Below are positions 38,801-53,800 of a stretch of 64,000 nt of DNA, one piece after another. Positions within the stretch are counted from its first letter, which is position 1; the number at the start of each line of letters is the position of its first letter. Source of the stretch: Eudromia elegans (lineage: Eukaryota; Chordata; Aves; Tinamiformes; Tinamidae); contig PTEX01000138.1 of NCBI GenBank assembly GCA_003342815.1, forward strand, positions 625,571-689,570. The letters run 5' to 3'. Position numbers and translations under genes: made by a program. The notes below the pieces were generated by a model. It made no database searches. It was not told where the DNA came from and saw only the letters and a program-made list of their open reading frames with translations.

Positions 38801-41800
38801 ACAAACTTTGTAATTGCTTAACTTCCTTTGTGTCACCAAAGAACGTTTCCAGGTCCCGACGTGAAGTCGGCGCACAGGTTTGGTTCTCAATGCGCTTTCT
38901 TCAACGGTGTTACCGCTGTGGAGAGCGCAGCCCACGGGCTGCTAAGCAGGACATGGTCTGTGTGGGACGTTACCCCAGTGCAAATCTCTGCATTCCCCTT
39001 CTGCAAGCAAACCCGCCAGGAGTTCCTCCTCGAACACCAGCCTCCCCACCCCGTCCACCCCATGCCAAACCAGAGCGGGACGAGCGCGGTGCCGCCTAGC
39101 AAGGGGTGCCAGCCCGGCGACTCCTCCGCGAGGCCTTCTCTGCAGGAAGGCCAGAACAGGCCACTACTGCCGGGTAAGCTCGGCATTCCGCCGGGCAGGG
39201 TGCCGCTGCTCCTCGCTGCAAGTCGCAGCAGCAGCGTTACCCCTCGCGTTACCAGAGTATTCTCTCAACAGGATCTCTTCCTCCCCAGAAAGCTTTTCCC
39301 TTATTACTTAATTATCCACCAGTTGCTCAACTACAGGGGTTTTCAGACACTTTACTACAGATGTTAAAGAAGATTAAAAATATACAGCACAGTAACAAGG
39401 GACTATCAATATACTCTGTAAATTAATTAAATTTCTGTTCTAGCACATCATTTATTCCAAAGCATTAATGTCTCAAAGGAGCCATTCTCTTTTATTGCCA
39501 TCTCACTGCTTGATGAGTGAACTAAGTGAGAATAAGTCTCTAATAGCATTACACTGGATGAAATATTAAGTTTTCAGAAGTATCACTAGGCCAAAAGAGA
39601 AAGGCCCAAGAAGCCGCAGGACTCGTGATTCAGACCAGGCCTTACACGCACAGCTGCAGCCCCCACGGGCCTCGTCTCGCACGGGTCTGCGAGCTGAGAG
39701 ACCCCAGCGCAGGGCCCAGCGCCCGCTGAAGCGGCCCCGTCGTTCCCCGTGGCCGCTGAGCCTCGGGCTGGCAAACACGGCGCGAGCCACCAAGGGGGCC
39801 GCGAGCTGCTTCCTCTGCGTCCCCCTGTGCGCCCACGCTGGGAGAAAATCCCTGCACTACCCTGGGAGCTCGTCCTCGGCGGCCACGAGGGCTGCGACGC
39901 GGCTCGCTGCAGAGCTGCTCCCCCAGCGCCCGCTGCCGCCCCCGCTTCCCACCAACACTCACAAAAGCACGCGGCAAAGATCCATCGATCCTGCGTGAAA
40001 ACAGGCCGCCTTGCAGCAGGGCATGGTGCTAACGGGAAAGGCTGCAGCGATCCCAGACCAGGCAGGATAAAAAAAACAGAGGAAACACAGGAGAAAGCAA
40101 TGACACTCAAAGTGCCACCTCACAAGCGGCACGCGGGGCGGAGGCAGCCCGAGCTCACCAAGGCTGTGCAAGGACACGAGGCAGAGAAACCCCGAACCCC
40201 CGCTCGCCCGCGCCGCGTGGTCTGTGATTCAGACCCGAGTACGTTTTTGCCGGGCTTGCGCCAGGGCTTCTCCATCTGCAAGGCCGCAAGCACCAAGCAC
40301 CCCTGCACGCGTGACCGCGGCACCGCCCCACGCGGCACCGCCCCACGCGGCACCGCCCCACGCGGCACCGCCCGCCCCACGCGCGGTGTGGTGCCAAACT
40401 CCACACAGACACAAGGACACTGCACCTAAACCACAGCCCAGCTCGGGGGCCGCCAGTGCTGATCCCAAAGGCTCTAACCACTTCCTTCTTTGTCAAACAC
40501 AAACATTTTTGTACTCATAAAATATTCAGTCAATTCGCATATAAAACACAAGTGTAATCCATTATTAATCCACAAGGCCTTATTTAATTTACAGCTCGCT
40601 CTCGTGCCTTACACCGATTGAGGCTGCTGGAAGTCCTGCCCGGCGCTGTCCCCCGTCCCCATGCGCAGGAGCGCGAGCGGGGCCAGCCTGGCGTGGTGGC
40701 ACCGCCGCGTGTCACATGGAGCACGCGCCTCCCCGCGTCACAAAGGTGCTTCCCACATGTCCAGCATTCCTAGGAATGCCGCGGTGGCCGGGTGCTCCTC
40801 TGAGCACCGCGTGTCCCCGTCTTGCTGCTCTCTGTGCTCGACACTCAGTGCCGGCTCCACCCCTGCTTAAAACGTTGCTCCTCAGCCAGAACGCCGACAC
40901 AACCAGAACCAGAAACACTGCTACAAGGGACCGGCACCCACAGAAAGCAAACGACAAGCCGGCAGCCCCTGTTCCTTTGGGGCGGAAGATTCTTGGGATA
41001 CAGACACCTTCAGGAAAGGTCATCCACATTTAATGAAACAGGATCAAGTTGTTTCCTAAGGAGGCTGAAGTCAAAAGAAAGTAAATTTACATTTTTATGG
41101 TATTACTGCTATGCCAATAGTGGTATAATTAGGCAACATTAGTAAATCCTTGGCTAGGTACACCCATCTATTATTTAGTGCATTTCTAATTTCTTTCTTT
41201 CTCGCACACTGTTTCCCACACGAGTCTGATAAAAAATTCAACTGAAATATGTTTTAACACTAAGGATTAATTGGCTCCAATTGCTTCCGTGGCTCCCGAC
41301 TCGCTGCAGTGGATGCTGTTAAATATTGCAGAGATCTCCCTCCGCTCAGAGCGGGCTGCGCGTTCCCGGCTTGGGTGTCTCGCAGACAGCTCGCGTGGCA
41401 CCCGAGACCCTCAGCCAAACTGCAGATCAGCCACGAAGGTCTCCTAATTGGCTGCAACTCTCGTCTCCTCCGGCATCTTGCTACAGAGACAAAATTATTT
41501 CATTGAATAAACCTGTAATTTCCATAGGAAATAAATATTTTAATGGCATCTCCTACCTGCGTTGCTTTCCTTTGGGGAACGGGTGGAGAACAGCAGAGCT
41601 TGGTAAGGAAAGGACAGCACAGAGTTAAAAATTACCCCCATCTACTGAAGGATCCGTGCTAAAAGACACGCTGCTGTCTGGAAGAGCAAAGAGAAGGGCA
41701 GCACCAGACCCTTAGGGCTTTCTTTTGGGCATCTCAGAACCGCATAAAAAGCGAAGAAAAGACAAGAGCCTCAGGAAGGCTGCAGTGGCACCTTCCCCAG

Positions 41801-44800
41801 CAAGCTCTGCAAAGCAGGACCCTGAATGGCAAAACTAGGTCCTAAAGCCCAATCAGTTATTAATACGTAAGAAAAACAAAAGTGAAGCTAAGGAAAAGGC
41901 CTAATTAGAAAAACCTTGTGGTGTAGTGCTAAAACTTCGTAGTGTTAAAACTCCTTTTCTGTAATAAAACTCTTAGTCAAAGAAGTCAGAAACGGGGAGC
42001 TATAACATGAACACAAATGGCTACAGAAGCTACATCTGCAAATGTGTTTCTGCTTAGCTGCTCTCAGCAGAGAGTGACCAGCCCTGCCAGCAAAGCCACT
42101 TTTCCTAACGTTTTGGTGGCTCCTGAGGCACTTTTGCATGGTTTGCTTTAAAGTAAACTGCGAGATCCCCCTGAAACGCGCAGCCCTGTTGTGCATCCGG
42201 GCTCTCCCATTGCAGGCCGTGCCCTGAGCTTGTCCCGTCCCCCTGGGACCCTGCACTCGTGATGGGACCTGCAGCCATCCCCGTCTGGTTACCAACCATA
42301 TTTGGAGAGGAAAGCAGTTGAATTAGCCTCTACCAACCCTGCACTTGCAAGAAGAAAGGCTGCCAACAGATACAACTTCAGAAATGAGTGATGTGATTCT
42401 GCACGTGGCACGCACTCAGTGCAGCAAGCAGCAGAAAAAGACAGTGTTGGGGCAGGGGACAGGGGACGGGGTTGAGGCCCGTGCGCAGGGGCACGAGGCA
42501 CAAACCCTCTCGCCCTTCCACAGAGGGATGGAGATGACCTGTGCTCTCCTGGGGTCCAAAGAACTCTGTCCCCACACCCAGAACTCAGGGGCCACCAGCT
42601 CGTTTGCCCAGATTTGCTGCTGGGCGCTGGCCCACGGCTCTTCCTTAACGGCCACTGGCCTTCCCTGCTGAAGAGTCGTCCTTGGCCACCACTGGGAACC
42701 ACCCACGAGCACAGTCAGATCCCCGGCATCACCTTGCCCAACACCACCACATTGCAGACGTATCCGCTCACACTCACTGCTCTCCCTGCTGCTGTGAAGA
42801 CACCGACGCGGGGACCAGGGCAGCCAAACAGGACTTTACATCCCAAGGGACCCCAGGTGAGGCAGCGCGGTGAGCCTGACCGCATGGCACGCGACATGGG
42901 CTGCCCACAGCCCCAAGGGGTGGGCGGAGGTGGCACCGACCCGAAGGGACGAGCTCCGTAGGCGCCCCGCTCGTTCGACACGAGCGCTCCGAGCGCAGCA
43001 GAACATACGGGTTTCCCTGGGCTCTGAAGAACAAAACTGCTCCCGCTCCAAGGAAGAAACCTGAATAAACCTCAACGGCGATGGCCGATAACGCGCAGGT
43101 TTACAGCTGTCTCTCTTGCTCAACCAAGTCTGGAAGATTATCAGCATTATTCATCATCTACAGTGTGTCTCTCCGAACGAAGCCACAGGCGAAAGGACAT
43201 GACTAAAGCTAATGTGGTTTAGACTGCAGATAACAAAGTAACGCACGCACCAGAGGCCCGGCTCGCCGGGGCGAGTTTCCAGCACCTGAACGCAGACACA
43301 TGACCAAGGAGACACCCGAGAGGACTCCGCTCTCCCCAGGCCTGCACAGACACAGAGATGCTCAGAAGCTTCCCATAACACAGAGTTATTATGTGCTACC
43401 TGTGCTAAACAGTCAGGTCAAAAGGGACAAAGTCCCAGACATAAAACTGAAGCTGTAACTACAATTACAAATGCAGAATAAACACAAATCTGATAGAGAA
43501 TGGACCACGAGAAATGCAGGCACCAAGTGTCATGCACACAGAGGCACTACAGGGAATTTCTCAAGAAAGAAGGAACTTAGTCCATGACAGTCACAGCAAT
43601 TCTCCATTTGTACCACGATAGTGATGAAAAATCTTTGTGAAGCAACAGAAAACAGAAAGATGACCAAAGGGGGGGCCTTGGGGCAGCAAGGAGCAGCACA
43701 ACGATGCAACGGGACGCTGGGACGGCACTGTGGGCCAGCAAGCCCCAGAACACGGCGGTCCCAGGCAGCGGCGACTGCGCGGGCGCCGGGCAGCAGCGAG
43801 GGAAGCCACGGAATACTGCCGGACCCGGGCGCTGGGCAGCAGCGAGGGAAGCCACGGAATACTGCCGGACCCGGGCACGGAGCAGCAGCAAGGGAAGCCA
43901 CGGAATACTGCCGGACCCGGGCGCGGAGCAGCAGCGGGATTTACTGCGCCGTAACTGCAGAATCATACGACAGGCATCCAAAAGAACCTGACGTGTGGCA
44001 CCAAAAGGGGGAGTGTGTGTCAAGGCAAGATTTGTGCTGAAGACTTACTGCCCGTGCCAACGCGCTCCGTTACAGCCCCGCTAGCCTTGAGAGGCGAAGA
44101 GGCAGGGCCGGCAAAACGCGGAGCTCGGCGCCGGAGCCAAGATCCCATCCCGGCAGGAAAAAATGATGGGAAACTATACGTTCTGAGCTTGTATCATTAA
44201 CTGCTATAATCATTTACTGTACACAGCATTATTAAATATTCCCCCAGGATAAAAGGGGTAAATAGATTGCTTAAAAATTCAGTGGCTGACTGTAAAATTT
44301 CATTGCAGATTAACTGATGAAGATGAAGAAATGCTGCTGAAAGCAAACAATTTATCTTCACTACACACAGCAGATCACTCCTGGAACGAAGCCAAAAGCA
44401 ATGTGGGTTTGAATTCAATAGCTACATTAAAAGAAAACTACACCCGCACTACACACCACTCTCGACATCACTGAGTAAACAGTATGCTGCAGTCCTGGTT
44501 AAATAATTCAGAAAAGAATTCTGGATATCAAACACGTTTCTGAAGTATTACACGTCTTAATGTGTTGCAGATAAATTCCTGTTTCTAAAAAATATCTATT
44601 AGTGCCCATTAGGGCAAGTGGGAAAATAGAAAAATCAAAGACTCGAAACCAACAAAGGGCCGGTTGCTCAGAGCGGATTTAAGGAAGGATTTGTCATCAG
44701 CAAGAAAGTCACCTCCAAGGGCACGCATCTCGTAATATACACTTGCATTTACACTCGCTCATCTGCAGCCTTGAGAGATTCCAACTGGCTCTCGTAAGTC

Positions 44801-47800
44801 TGGACAGCATAATTTTAGCACAGACGTGTGCATCTATATATTTGCACAGAGCTATAACAAAGTAATAAATAAATAGCACTATTCAACACCAGAAATTCCA
44901 TAAACTTTCCCCAATTAGATTTCCATTCCAGGTAGCTTTAAGTTACGAGCAGAGCACTCTGCAAAGCCTCCCGCTGCAGATTACTGTGTGGACTGTATTG
45001 CACGCGTTATTAGAAGATGTAAATAGTCTGAAATATTATGAGCTCGGTACAGCTCCAACAGCGCGCCAAGGGAAGGCCCGTCAAAGCCCCCGCTGCACCG
45101 ACGGCGACGCTCGGGCACCAGGGAGAGGCAGCGCGGGACTCGTTCCCGATCCACGTGATCCCTTCCCTGGCTACAGGCCTGGCGGTCACGTCCCCCCACT
45201 TCTTAAGTGCAGCCCTGGGTCCAGCACGGCCCGTGCTGGGGCTCGCTGCTCCTCCTCTTGGGTCGCTTGAAGGCCGCTCGGTCCACGTGTCTCGAGGCTC
45301 CAACGTGCAGCACAACAACTTACCACGAGCCTTTTAAAGCACTTTGTGGTTTGCACAACAGCGCTGAACCAACACGGCTGGAAGAGATCTTCAGGATCAT
45401 CAAGTTCAAAGTCGTCAGCACTCCCTCATCCCAACTTGGGGTGTTTGCTCTGGCTCAGCAACAATCTTCATGTTGAAGCGAAACCCCAGGGCCGTGGTGC
45501 CAAAAGCCAGACCAGGAGCCATGCTTTGGGACACGGCACTGCAGAGAAGCAGGGTGAAGCACTGCCTCCAAGGGCTGAAAAGTACACTCAGGGCTGACAT
45601 TTATCTATACAGATTTACAGCGAGACATACATGTATCTCCAGCAACAGCCACTGAAGTTTCTCTCAACAACTCTTCAGAGACAGCTTTACTTAGAAATAA
45701 CAGCTCAATTGCCTTAAAGAGCAAGCTCGAGAGCCCTTACCCTGCTAGATGCGGCGTGAAATATTAAATAAAAACACCTAAACAGCAACGATGAAAAACG
45801 AGCAGACCTTCAAGCAGCCATACAAGCTCAGAGCCCTCCGCATGGGGAATTCCCGAGGCTCGAGCCCGCCCCGGCACACGCAGCGCGATGCCGGCGGGCC
45901 GCGCTCCGGCCTCCCGTGCAGCCCGCATAGACGCTCCGGGGCCGTGCACGGCCCCAGCCCGCGCCAGGCTCAGCTCCAGCTAAAGGTGATTGAGATGATT
46001 TCGTCATTAGTTAACACCTCTCACTGACGCGTTGCAAGCAGAGCTGCGAACGGCGCCGATGAATACATGGAGCTACAGTAGTTGCAGTTTGGTTACAGTT
46101 ATTTGCTTCCCAGCTCCGCTTTTGTAACCAGCGGTTTGATGAAAACATGCAACAAGCTCATAGGAAGAGTGAAGCCAGCTGCAGATTTAACAGGAACAGG
46201 GGCGTAGGTGTGAAAAAATATTCCTTTAACTATAAACAACATACACAGCTCCTGATTAGAAACACTCTAGGTGAATATTTGCATGCACCATAAAGCAGCA
46301 TGCAGAGGTACACACTCCAAACACTCATCCGAGCTACCACAGTTGCTGCATTTGGAATCTGAAGTTATTTGAAATTAGCATTTGGAATTATTATGTGCTT
46401 CTAAGAAGAAAGGGATCTCTAATGACAAGTTCTCAGTGCAAGTCACAAGTTTTCCAGCCAAAANNNNNNNNNNNNNNNNNNNNNNNNNNNNNNNNNNNNN
46501 CAAAGAAACACGCTTGTGTTTTCACTGGAAAAAAAAAAAAAAAAGCAGCTGAGCATTAGGGTCGCTGCTTCGACAAACTATTATTACATGCTTCACCAGT
46601 CCATTAAAGAAAGTAATTTAATCAGTTCGTATTTTCTCAGGAAAATCTCATTCAGAGAAATTTTATTGCCAGCTATCTAAATAGTAAATACTTATTATCC
46701 GCTCAAAATGAGTTTTTGCTTGCCAAGGGCAAACCCATTGCTGTTATTGTGGTGCTCTGTCAGAGAAACAAGAAGTTAAAAAGGTTATAAAGATAGCATT
46801 AGCGTCATGGGACTGTCTCGTCAGGCCTCAGAAGTGCTTAGTAATTGAGGGGTTTATTCCAAGTGTATTAGCACCCACACAGCGGCAGCGCTAACGCGGC
46901 GCTCCGGGCGCTCCGGGCACACGATGCCCTCGCGCGCCCGCGGCTCCGCCGGCGCCTGCTCCCAGCCCGCGCCTCCGAGGCACGGCAGCAGCTGGAAAAC
47001 CACACCAAAACCCAAAGCAAAGCATCCAAAGCAGCCTCCGTGCTCGGGGGCAGCCCAGCAGAGGCTCGGCAGGAGCAGGCTCGTGGAGAAGCCAAGCCTG
47101 GGGCAGGAGCTGAGGGGGCGCAGGAGGCGGCAGCTCCGCAGGTCTCTGCTCCGCGGGAGGGAGCGGCGACGTCCGTCCTCTCCGGCGCGGCCCCGAGCGC
47201 TGCCAACGGGCGCTCGAGACGCCGCCAAGCGTGGAAGGTGCCGCCGAAGCAGAGCAGCACCGGCTGCTCACAGGCTCCTGAGTTCCTGCTCGTACTGACA
47301 GCTAAAAGGAAGAAAAGAACACACCTCCCCGTCCCGAAACGGCTGCCAACCCCACTGCCCAAAGCACCAAGAAGCTGATGGGCCAAAGGCTCACGGGGAG
47401 AGCGCAGAGCCTCCAGGCACCCACGGAGACAACCTCCAACAACCTGTTAGGAGAGAATCAAGGTGGACGTTCCCCTGCATTAGACTTACAGAAAGACAAA
47501 ACTGAGCCAGATGCGCAGCACCGACCGAGGGCTCCACGCTGGCAACCTCGGCAGGTCTGATACGACCAGTGCGGCCGGTTTGGGAACACTCATGAAGGAT
47601 TTGATAGTTAAAGGAGATGGGCCAGGGGACTTACACGGTACTTCTGCAAATTGGAAGTGCCACAGGTCTCCCCAGACGGGGAGTAAATAATGCTCTGGTT
47701 AAATTTATGTTTTGCAAAAAATAATTTGAACAACACACAGAGGTAATAATTGCACTTCTATACTATAGCTCAAGATGAGCAACTTAATATATTGTAGGGT

Positions 47801-50800
47801 GATGACAGCACAACATCCTATTAGGATTATTTGTTTATTGCAGCTCTGCTGAACTGACAGTTGGGGCTAAAATTTACCATGCTTTGGTGTCCTTCAGCTT
47901 ATTCTTCTGAGCTGGGCACGTTCTGTTTTGCTTTGAAGATAGAGATAAATTACCTGCACAAAAGCATTTCTGAAGATGGGTCAAGGAAAGATGTTTTGGT
48001 TATGTTAAAGAAAATAATATAGGGGATGTTTTCTTTAAGGAGCTTTACGGAAAGCCCTCGATATTTGAGAAAGCAATCTGGAATAAAGCAAGTAGCTGCT
48101 GCTGCATCAAGAACTCCCTTTTTCTTGTCCCCATGAAATCATGCCTGTTTGCTCAAGCTGTTAACCCATGAAAAAGCCAGAGATTACTAGGGACATGTGT
48201 AGAGCAAATCCCTCAGATTTCTTCTCTGAGAAGGTTTAAACCCAGATGTGAAAAATGAAGTTGAACTTTCTATACAATTTACTCCAACTGGGCAGGGCTG
48301 ACACAAAAGCTCAAAGGAAGGAGAATTTCTCTGAACCCCTTTTCAACTCATGCTTTGCAAAAGTGCAAGATCTAGACCGTGTAAAACCACACGCTGCCAG
48401 TCAGAACCCCAAATTAAGCTGTCAGCATGAACACAAATTCTTGTTCTGCCCACTCTGGTTCCGCACTCCGTTGTCCTGATCAGCCGCCCCCATGAAGAGC
48501 ACCCAGGTGTCCTGAGCAAGCTTTCTTCCCTTTCCCTTCTCCTCCCATTCCCTACCAGCAGCTCCCCCAGCCGCGCTATCCGCGCCGCTTCCCCGGACTG
48601 AACTTCGAGCTGTTTCACAGCGCTCCCGTCCTCCGGAGCCCATCTCTTGCTCCCCCTTAGTTCCGCCTACTTGCAGAGCAGGGAATCGAGGTCAGTGCTA
48701 CTGCAAACCAGGAGGGCCTCTGGCTACACCTCACTCCACGGGACTCGGGCCAGGGATGGACACATGCAGGTGCCAAGAACAGAAACCATTTCCAAGATAA
48801 AATTCAGCTGAGCTTCTCCCAACAGCAACTGCTTTTTTTTTTTTTGCCATATTGACATACGAATTAATGGAAACACTGCTAAAAGTACTGTTTATAGCAC
48901 TGAATTTTCATTTAAATAAGTTACTAGGTGTAGGATCAATTATTATCAATTCTCAGTGCAAATTACTCCTATTAAAAGCCTGGCAGTATATAAGCAAACA
49001 CAGATACCCCTGTCTTCCCCTGCATTTCCGTGCTGTCTGAATATCAAGCAACGTAGCAGGCACTGTTTCATCTCCACTGACTATATTTAACGACACGGAG
49101 TCTGACTGTAAGGGGCCGGCTGGTGCCCAGGCCCCTGCTGCTCTGGCCCCCTGGCTCCAGTGCTCTGCGAGGCTGCAGCAGTCCCCGTTACAGACACTTG
49201 TTCTTGGGCAAGGCAAGTGTCAACAGCACTCGCTCCGGGAAAGCACAACCCAAACCACGGGAATCGGGGACTGCACCTTCCTGCCATGGGTTTTGATTTA
49301 ACTTGATAGCAATGGAATCACGATTTCACCTCGCAAGAAGGATAAAGTGTCTCAAAAACCAGTGTCCATTTAAAACTGAAAACATCGTGGGACAGCAGGT
49401 AGTGTCCGCTGTGACCAGTGAAGGCCATCGAGGATTTTGCTTTTGCTCTCAAAATGGACCAATGTAGAGTGGTAGCCTACAAGAAAAAGCAATAAATCAG
49501 ATAAAAACGGTATTTGGAGCATAATCAGTAAGTAGTAGATCCAGAACTGCTCTTTCCTTCTAACACAAATACACACACTCTGTCTGCATTTCAGCGAAGA
49601 GGAGACCCCCTTGATGAGGGCAGAACACGAGCCCTTTCCACCGACCATCTAGGTTAGGGCTCTTCAGAAAGTTCTTCAAAACACTGAGAAAAACACAGGT
49701 TGCTGCAGGTATCTACTTTCCCCCTCAGAAAGGGAATACTTGCTCCTACTAATCTTTTGCACAGAGCACCGAGCACTTCTTGATTACATTTTAAAGGGCA
49801 AATGAGAACATTTTGATAGCTAAAACTGAAAATGACCTCTCAAAACACTATTAGTTATGGCATGTAGAAGGATAAAACAAAACCATCCTATTAAACAAGT
49901 TTATCTTAAAATCTGCTTTCCCAGAACATTTCCATAGGCAGGAGCTATTACTACAAACTCTTCCACAATAACCTGTGCACCTGAGCGGCCCCTCCAGGAG
50001 ATTTTTTTTTTCCTGAATACGGATACTAAAAGGTTATAAAAATAAAAGCACAAGTTACAGGAACAAAAACAGGCAATGCCTGTTTCTATAGAGAGCCTTA
50101 TTTCTATAGAGAGTCTTATAACTACCTAAGTATGTCCATACCTGCTTGTCACACAAGTTCCCATTAAGTGACAGGCGGTCATCCATAGGAAAAGCTGAAG
50201 ACAACAGCACCATGGGGAAAAGGCATCTCTGTAAAACATCCACTACTGTATTTTAAGATTTATTCAGTCGGCACCTCATAATCATCTCTAAATCTAATGG
50301 GACATAAATGCATTTCATCACAGATGAAAATCTTCCGCGACCGTTAAAATGAAAATCAAAAAATTATTACAATCTAGTAGTGCGGCTTGCAGCATGCATT
50401 AATCAGAAATCATAATAAATCCACATGCTTCGTTAGACAGCACATTAGTCAAACAGGTTTGGATGATAACGACATTGACTAATGGGCTCGGAGTTAGAAG
50501 GGTCAATCATAAACTCATCAAATGCTTCATTTAATTTCTTAATTTGGACAAACACAATTTGTTTATGGGAAAGATATCAGGTGTTCTTGAATGAATAATG
50601 GCTATGAAACCAAACTCCATTAATCAGCTCTTGATTACAAATGACTCAGAGATTGTTTGTTCTAATTTCATTCATTTGGGTCAACAAAGAAAACATGAGC
50701 AAACAAAACCATTTAGAAAAAAATAGCACGTTTATTTCTCCATGTTTAATAAAGTTGTGATAAATATTCTCCCAATAACTGTAACGCAAGAGTTTTACTA

Positions 50801-53800
50801 CCACGTTAAACATCGTTCTTGGTTCAAGTGAAAAAATATCAATACAGACGGTTTAGGTGGAGGTGAGGCAGGCAGAGAAGGCGCCGGGTGCCCGCGGGCC
50901 ACACCCCTGCCCTGGGAGCAGCGCACACATCCCCGACCTTCCCGAGGGGNCCTGCCCTGGGAGCAGCNCACNCATCCCNGACCTTCCCGAGGGGNCCTGC
51001 CCTGGGAGCAGCNCACNCATCCCCGACCTTCCCGAGGGGTCCTGCCCTGGGAGCAGCACACGCATCCCTGACCTTCCCGAGGGGCCCTGCCCTGGGAGCA
51101 GCGCACACATCCCCGACCTTCCCGAGGGGCCCTGCCCTGGGAGCAGCGCACACGGCCCCGACCTTCCCGAGGGGCCCTGCCCTGGGAGCAGCGCACGCAG
51201 CCCCGGCCTTCCCGAGGGGCCCTGCCCTGGGAGCAGCACACACAGCCCCGACCTTCCCGAGGGGCCCTTCACACCTCCCTTCCCGCGCGGCGCGGCAGGA
51301 GCAGGGTGCGTGCAGAGCTCCCCCTCCGCGGCACAGCGCGGCGCGGGGCCGGCACGAGCCTCTCGCGGAGGCAGTGCCGCAGCGGGGCAGAGTCCTGCGC
51401 GGTTCCCCGGGCCTCCCGCCTTCACAAACCTCACCGGCAACCGCTGGGAAAGAGCAGGAGGAGCCGTGAGCGCCCGGCTGTGGCCCCAGCGGCAGCGGGG
51501 AGGACGTGGCAACGCTGGGTGCACAACTCGGGGCCACGGGCTTCCTGCTCCATCACAGACCCCTTTTTCTGTCCGCTGCAGACCACTGAACCTCTCAACA
51601 TGGTACCAAACCCTTGAACGCGTGGGGAGGATCTAGCTGTGAAGCTTTGGGAGCCTTGGGAAGGCGGAGGAGCCGGAGCAGGAGGCACAGGGCGCCTCCT
51701 ATGACAGCGCAGGAGGCAGCACCTTCCTAGCGGGAAGGGGAACAAGGACATTTGTTTCTTGTCACCTACTTGTCCCTTCGGCAAGCCGAGTGACGGATTC
51801 TGGCAAGCTCCACATCCGGAGACCGGGCGAAAGGCCCCAGACACCTAAACACAGTCCGTGCCCATCAGCAGGAGACGGCAGTGCCGAGCACACAGGGCGT
51901 TTCAAACCCTCTTCTGGACACGCACGCTGCACACTCCAGCCAAGGCCGCCTCCCTTTCCCTTCCTGCAGAAAACCTAAGCCGAAGGCTGGTAGACAGCCT
52001 GAGCCTGGTGGACAGGGCAGGCTGTTGGGAGCTGTTTTAGGGCACACGTTTCAAAAGTAGGCACTTCTACGGAGGCAAGGGCAAAAGATCCTGTTAAATG
52101 GCAGAAATAAACATTTCCCTATCAATACTAAGATGATGCAATGTTTCCCAAAAGGACTGCTTAAAGAGAAAATATGCACACAGCCACATATGGTTTCTGC
52201 AGCCAAAATAGTGTGTAATTAAATTACTGGGCAAAGTTGCTAAATATGAACAGATATAAAACTTAAGCTAACTGAGAAATTGTCTTTGACTTAAGATCAA
52301 TAGCAGGACTGCAAGATTCATCTGCACGTAATTAGCACACATATTTGCATCAAAATCATGTATACCATATGCTACAGTGTTCCTGAAAAATCCCATTAGT
52401 TATAATGTAAGCATGAGATACTTTTGTTTCCTGGTAGTGCAGAAACAGAGCTCTTACAAAAATGCAACAAAAAAGTAGACATTCTAAAAGCTTTGGGAGT
52501 CTCTCTGAGAGCAATAACGTTCCTGAGCCGCAGGAGCTGCGGCAGAGGAGCTCGCAGGTTCCGTTCCAGACGTGACAGCTCTGTTTACACCCAGCTCTGT
52601 TTACACCCATCAGTGACACGTCACCGATATTCTGGGGGTACTTTTTAGCAACTACTCATTGCTGGCGTGAACTAGAACAAATACACTGCACTGCTTCACA
52701 GAAGCAGATCAAGGCCTTCTTTCTCTCTCCTCTAAGGACCTAAAATAGGCTCACCTGTGAACAGCTTCTAGACACCAGTACAACCACATTTTACCTATCA
52801 GAATTTAATTGTGTTGTTTCAAATACATTTTATCCTCATCCCACATTTGTTTAATTCAAATTCTATATTTTCCCAGCAAACTTTAAAATCAAAGTGGAAG
52901 GAATTATTGAAGGAATTATCGATTATGCAAGTGTTTACTTGGTCAGCAATGACAGAAAACAACTGCACTTCAAAATCATGTATGCCTAAGGACAGGACCA
53001 TTAATACGTTAAAAACGTACTTGGAGTAATGATTTCTTAAAATAGTGGTAAGCTTTGCATGCAGGAAGTATTGCTCTTTCAGTGGCCTAATGAGACTATG
53101 TAACTTTGCCAACAAATTAAGAGCAAGTAATGTATGAATAAAAATATTTAATGTCTAGCTGCATAAGCATTTATGCCCGGCTATAAAGCTCCCTGGAGCA
53201 GACTACCCAGGTGAGCTCAAGCACTTTATGCATCTTTACAGAGCCCCGTCTTAGGGACCTCTGACTCTGACAAACCACAGCATAACTAGGTAACAAATTC
53301 CTTCCAATATATATTTTCTTGTATTTCTTATCATTTGCTACTTTTTGTCATAATTATTAACACAGTGCTGGCCCAGATCCACGCGCAGAGCCTGTGTGCG
53401 ATACAGTACGCTAGTCCAGCTCGCTGATCGCAGGTTATGCTCTCGTGATCAACACAGGGGTGTTTATCCTGCTTTCCAGTGCCAATCCCACCCAGCTTGT
53501 CCTCCTGCTCGGGACTAACACAGCACCGCATGGGCAGTTACAGCTGAAACGCTCCGAGTGGGACTCTCAAATCACCGAATGAAGAAGGGAAAGGCCAACT
53601 TTTGCAGAGCTCTGCATTAAAACACCCAGATTTACCTGCAACTCACCACGCTACATCTCATTAGTACCAAAACATCTTAAATGGTAGGACCCAAGGCAGC
53701 CACACACAGAAGCAGAGCTACCAGCAGTACACACATCAACAGTTTGGGGGAATAAAATCCACTCATGGAGTCACAGCAAAACAGTACAAGTGTGTGCAGA

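Noticed and set aside
43790..43938. CRISPR-like regular repeat
   Set aside because: The copies are contiguous with no unique spacers, and the host is a vertebrate.
50839..51636. Long frames on both strands with 15-residue repeats
   Set aside because: They come from the 45-bp minisatellite, which stays open in several frames on both strands. That is the mark of a repeat, not of a protein.
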